Below, one piece after another: positions 63,958 through 64,000 of a stretch of 64,000 nt of DNA. Every line of letters begins with the position of its first letter. The first letter of the stretch is position 1. Both the position numbers and the translations under genes were made by a program. The notes under the pieces were generated by a model. That model was given only the letters and a program-made list of their open reading frames with translations. It was not told the DNA's origin and made no database searches. The stretch is from an uncultured Acetatifactor sp. (lineage in GTDB: Bacteria; Bacillota; Clostridia; Lachnospirales; Lachnospiraceae), in the NCBI GenBank assembly GCA_947594835.1, contig CANQEH010000011.1:18865-82864 (forward strand), in the 5' to 3' direction.

Positions 63958-64000
63958 TCAAGGAATTTTCAATTCATATCTCAGACGAATGAGCCAGGAT
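63958..64000 (-). CDS. C-terminal end of an upstream gene (partial)
   Basis: The last 13 codons of an open frame entering from the right edge read SWLIRLRYELKIP and end in TGA at 63958. It would be the gene preceding the truncated GT4. Too little is present to identify it, and chance is possible. Confidence 0.3.
   Translation of the reverse strand, partial: SWLIRLRYELKIP

Overview
The window looks like a chromosomal segment of a clostridial Firmicute, most probably a Lachnospiraceae gut bacterium. The evidence is gene content and order: scpA-scpB with DacF-type carboxypeptidases, rpsU, alaS, a single-chain GlyRS, era-yqzL-recO, a DUF5688 gene, efp-aroQ-aroK-aroE-yqeG, DUF3842, and a long 2-hydroxyacyl-CoA dehydratase activase. 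By eye the backbone is GC-rich (about 55-60%). Two islands are clearly AT-rich: about 35.2-36.6 kb (HTH/Fic module) and 55.4-64 kb (surface-glycan genes). Almost everything is on the minus strand; the exception is the activase gene at 25.8-30.1 kb.

Layout. 0-4.8 kb: a partial D-Ala-D-Ala carboxypeptidase, scpB, scpA, a membrane metallophosphoesterase, dacF and rpsU. 4.9-15.4 kb: a polytopic membrane protein, alaS behind a near-consensus promoter, then an operon of a J-like/TPR protein, an HscC-like Hsp70 and a GT-C-like membrane protein joined by overlapping genes. 15.5-25.5 kb: glyQS, a lipoprotein, recO, yqzL, era, a DUF4349 lipoprotein, an M16C peptidase, a sigma-like protein without promoter-binding parts and its overlapping partner, and a rhomboid-like membrane protein. 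25.7-30.1 kb: the activase. 30.1-35 kb: a small coiled-coil protein, metA, ligA, rluF and rnhA. 35.2-36.8 kb: HTH/Fic island. 36.9-49.4 kb: a sensor diguanylate cyclase, gdhA with a possible attenuator, an SH3b protein, tRNA-Arg(CCG), efp, shikimate genes, yqeG, DUF3842 and manA/manC.

49.5-55.4 kb is the most unusual part. Three copies of an element carrying an Rpn-type PD-(D/E)XK nuclease gene lie in the same orientation around a heptose cassette: gmhA, a fused nucleotidyltransferase-GmhB gene, and hddA. One copy is bounded by 30-bp terminal inverted repeats (27/30 matching). Two copies share about 580 bp that read as identical. The gmhA stop codon lies inside a decayed third copy. The cassette should supply an activated D-glycero-D-manno-heptose, probably GDP-heptose.

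55.4-64 kb is a surface polysaccharide cluster: methyltransferase, Wzx-type flippase, GT-C-like protein, three GT4 glycosyltransferases (one apparently N-terminally truncated, one containing an (AT)8 tract) and a WbsX-type protein. With manC/manA (GDP-mannose) and the heptose genes, the right-hand 16 kb reads as a module making a mannose/heptose-containing surface glycan that has been reshaped by recombination. No CRISPR array, rRNA operon or conventional insertion sequence was seen.
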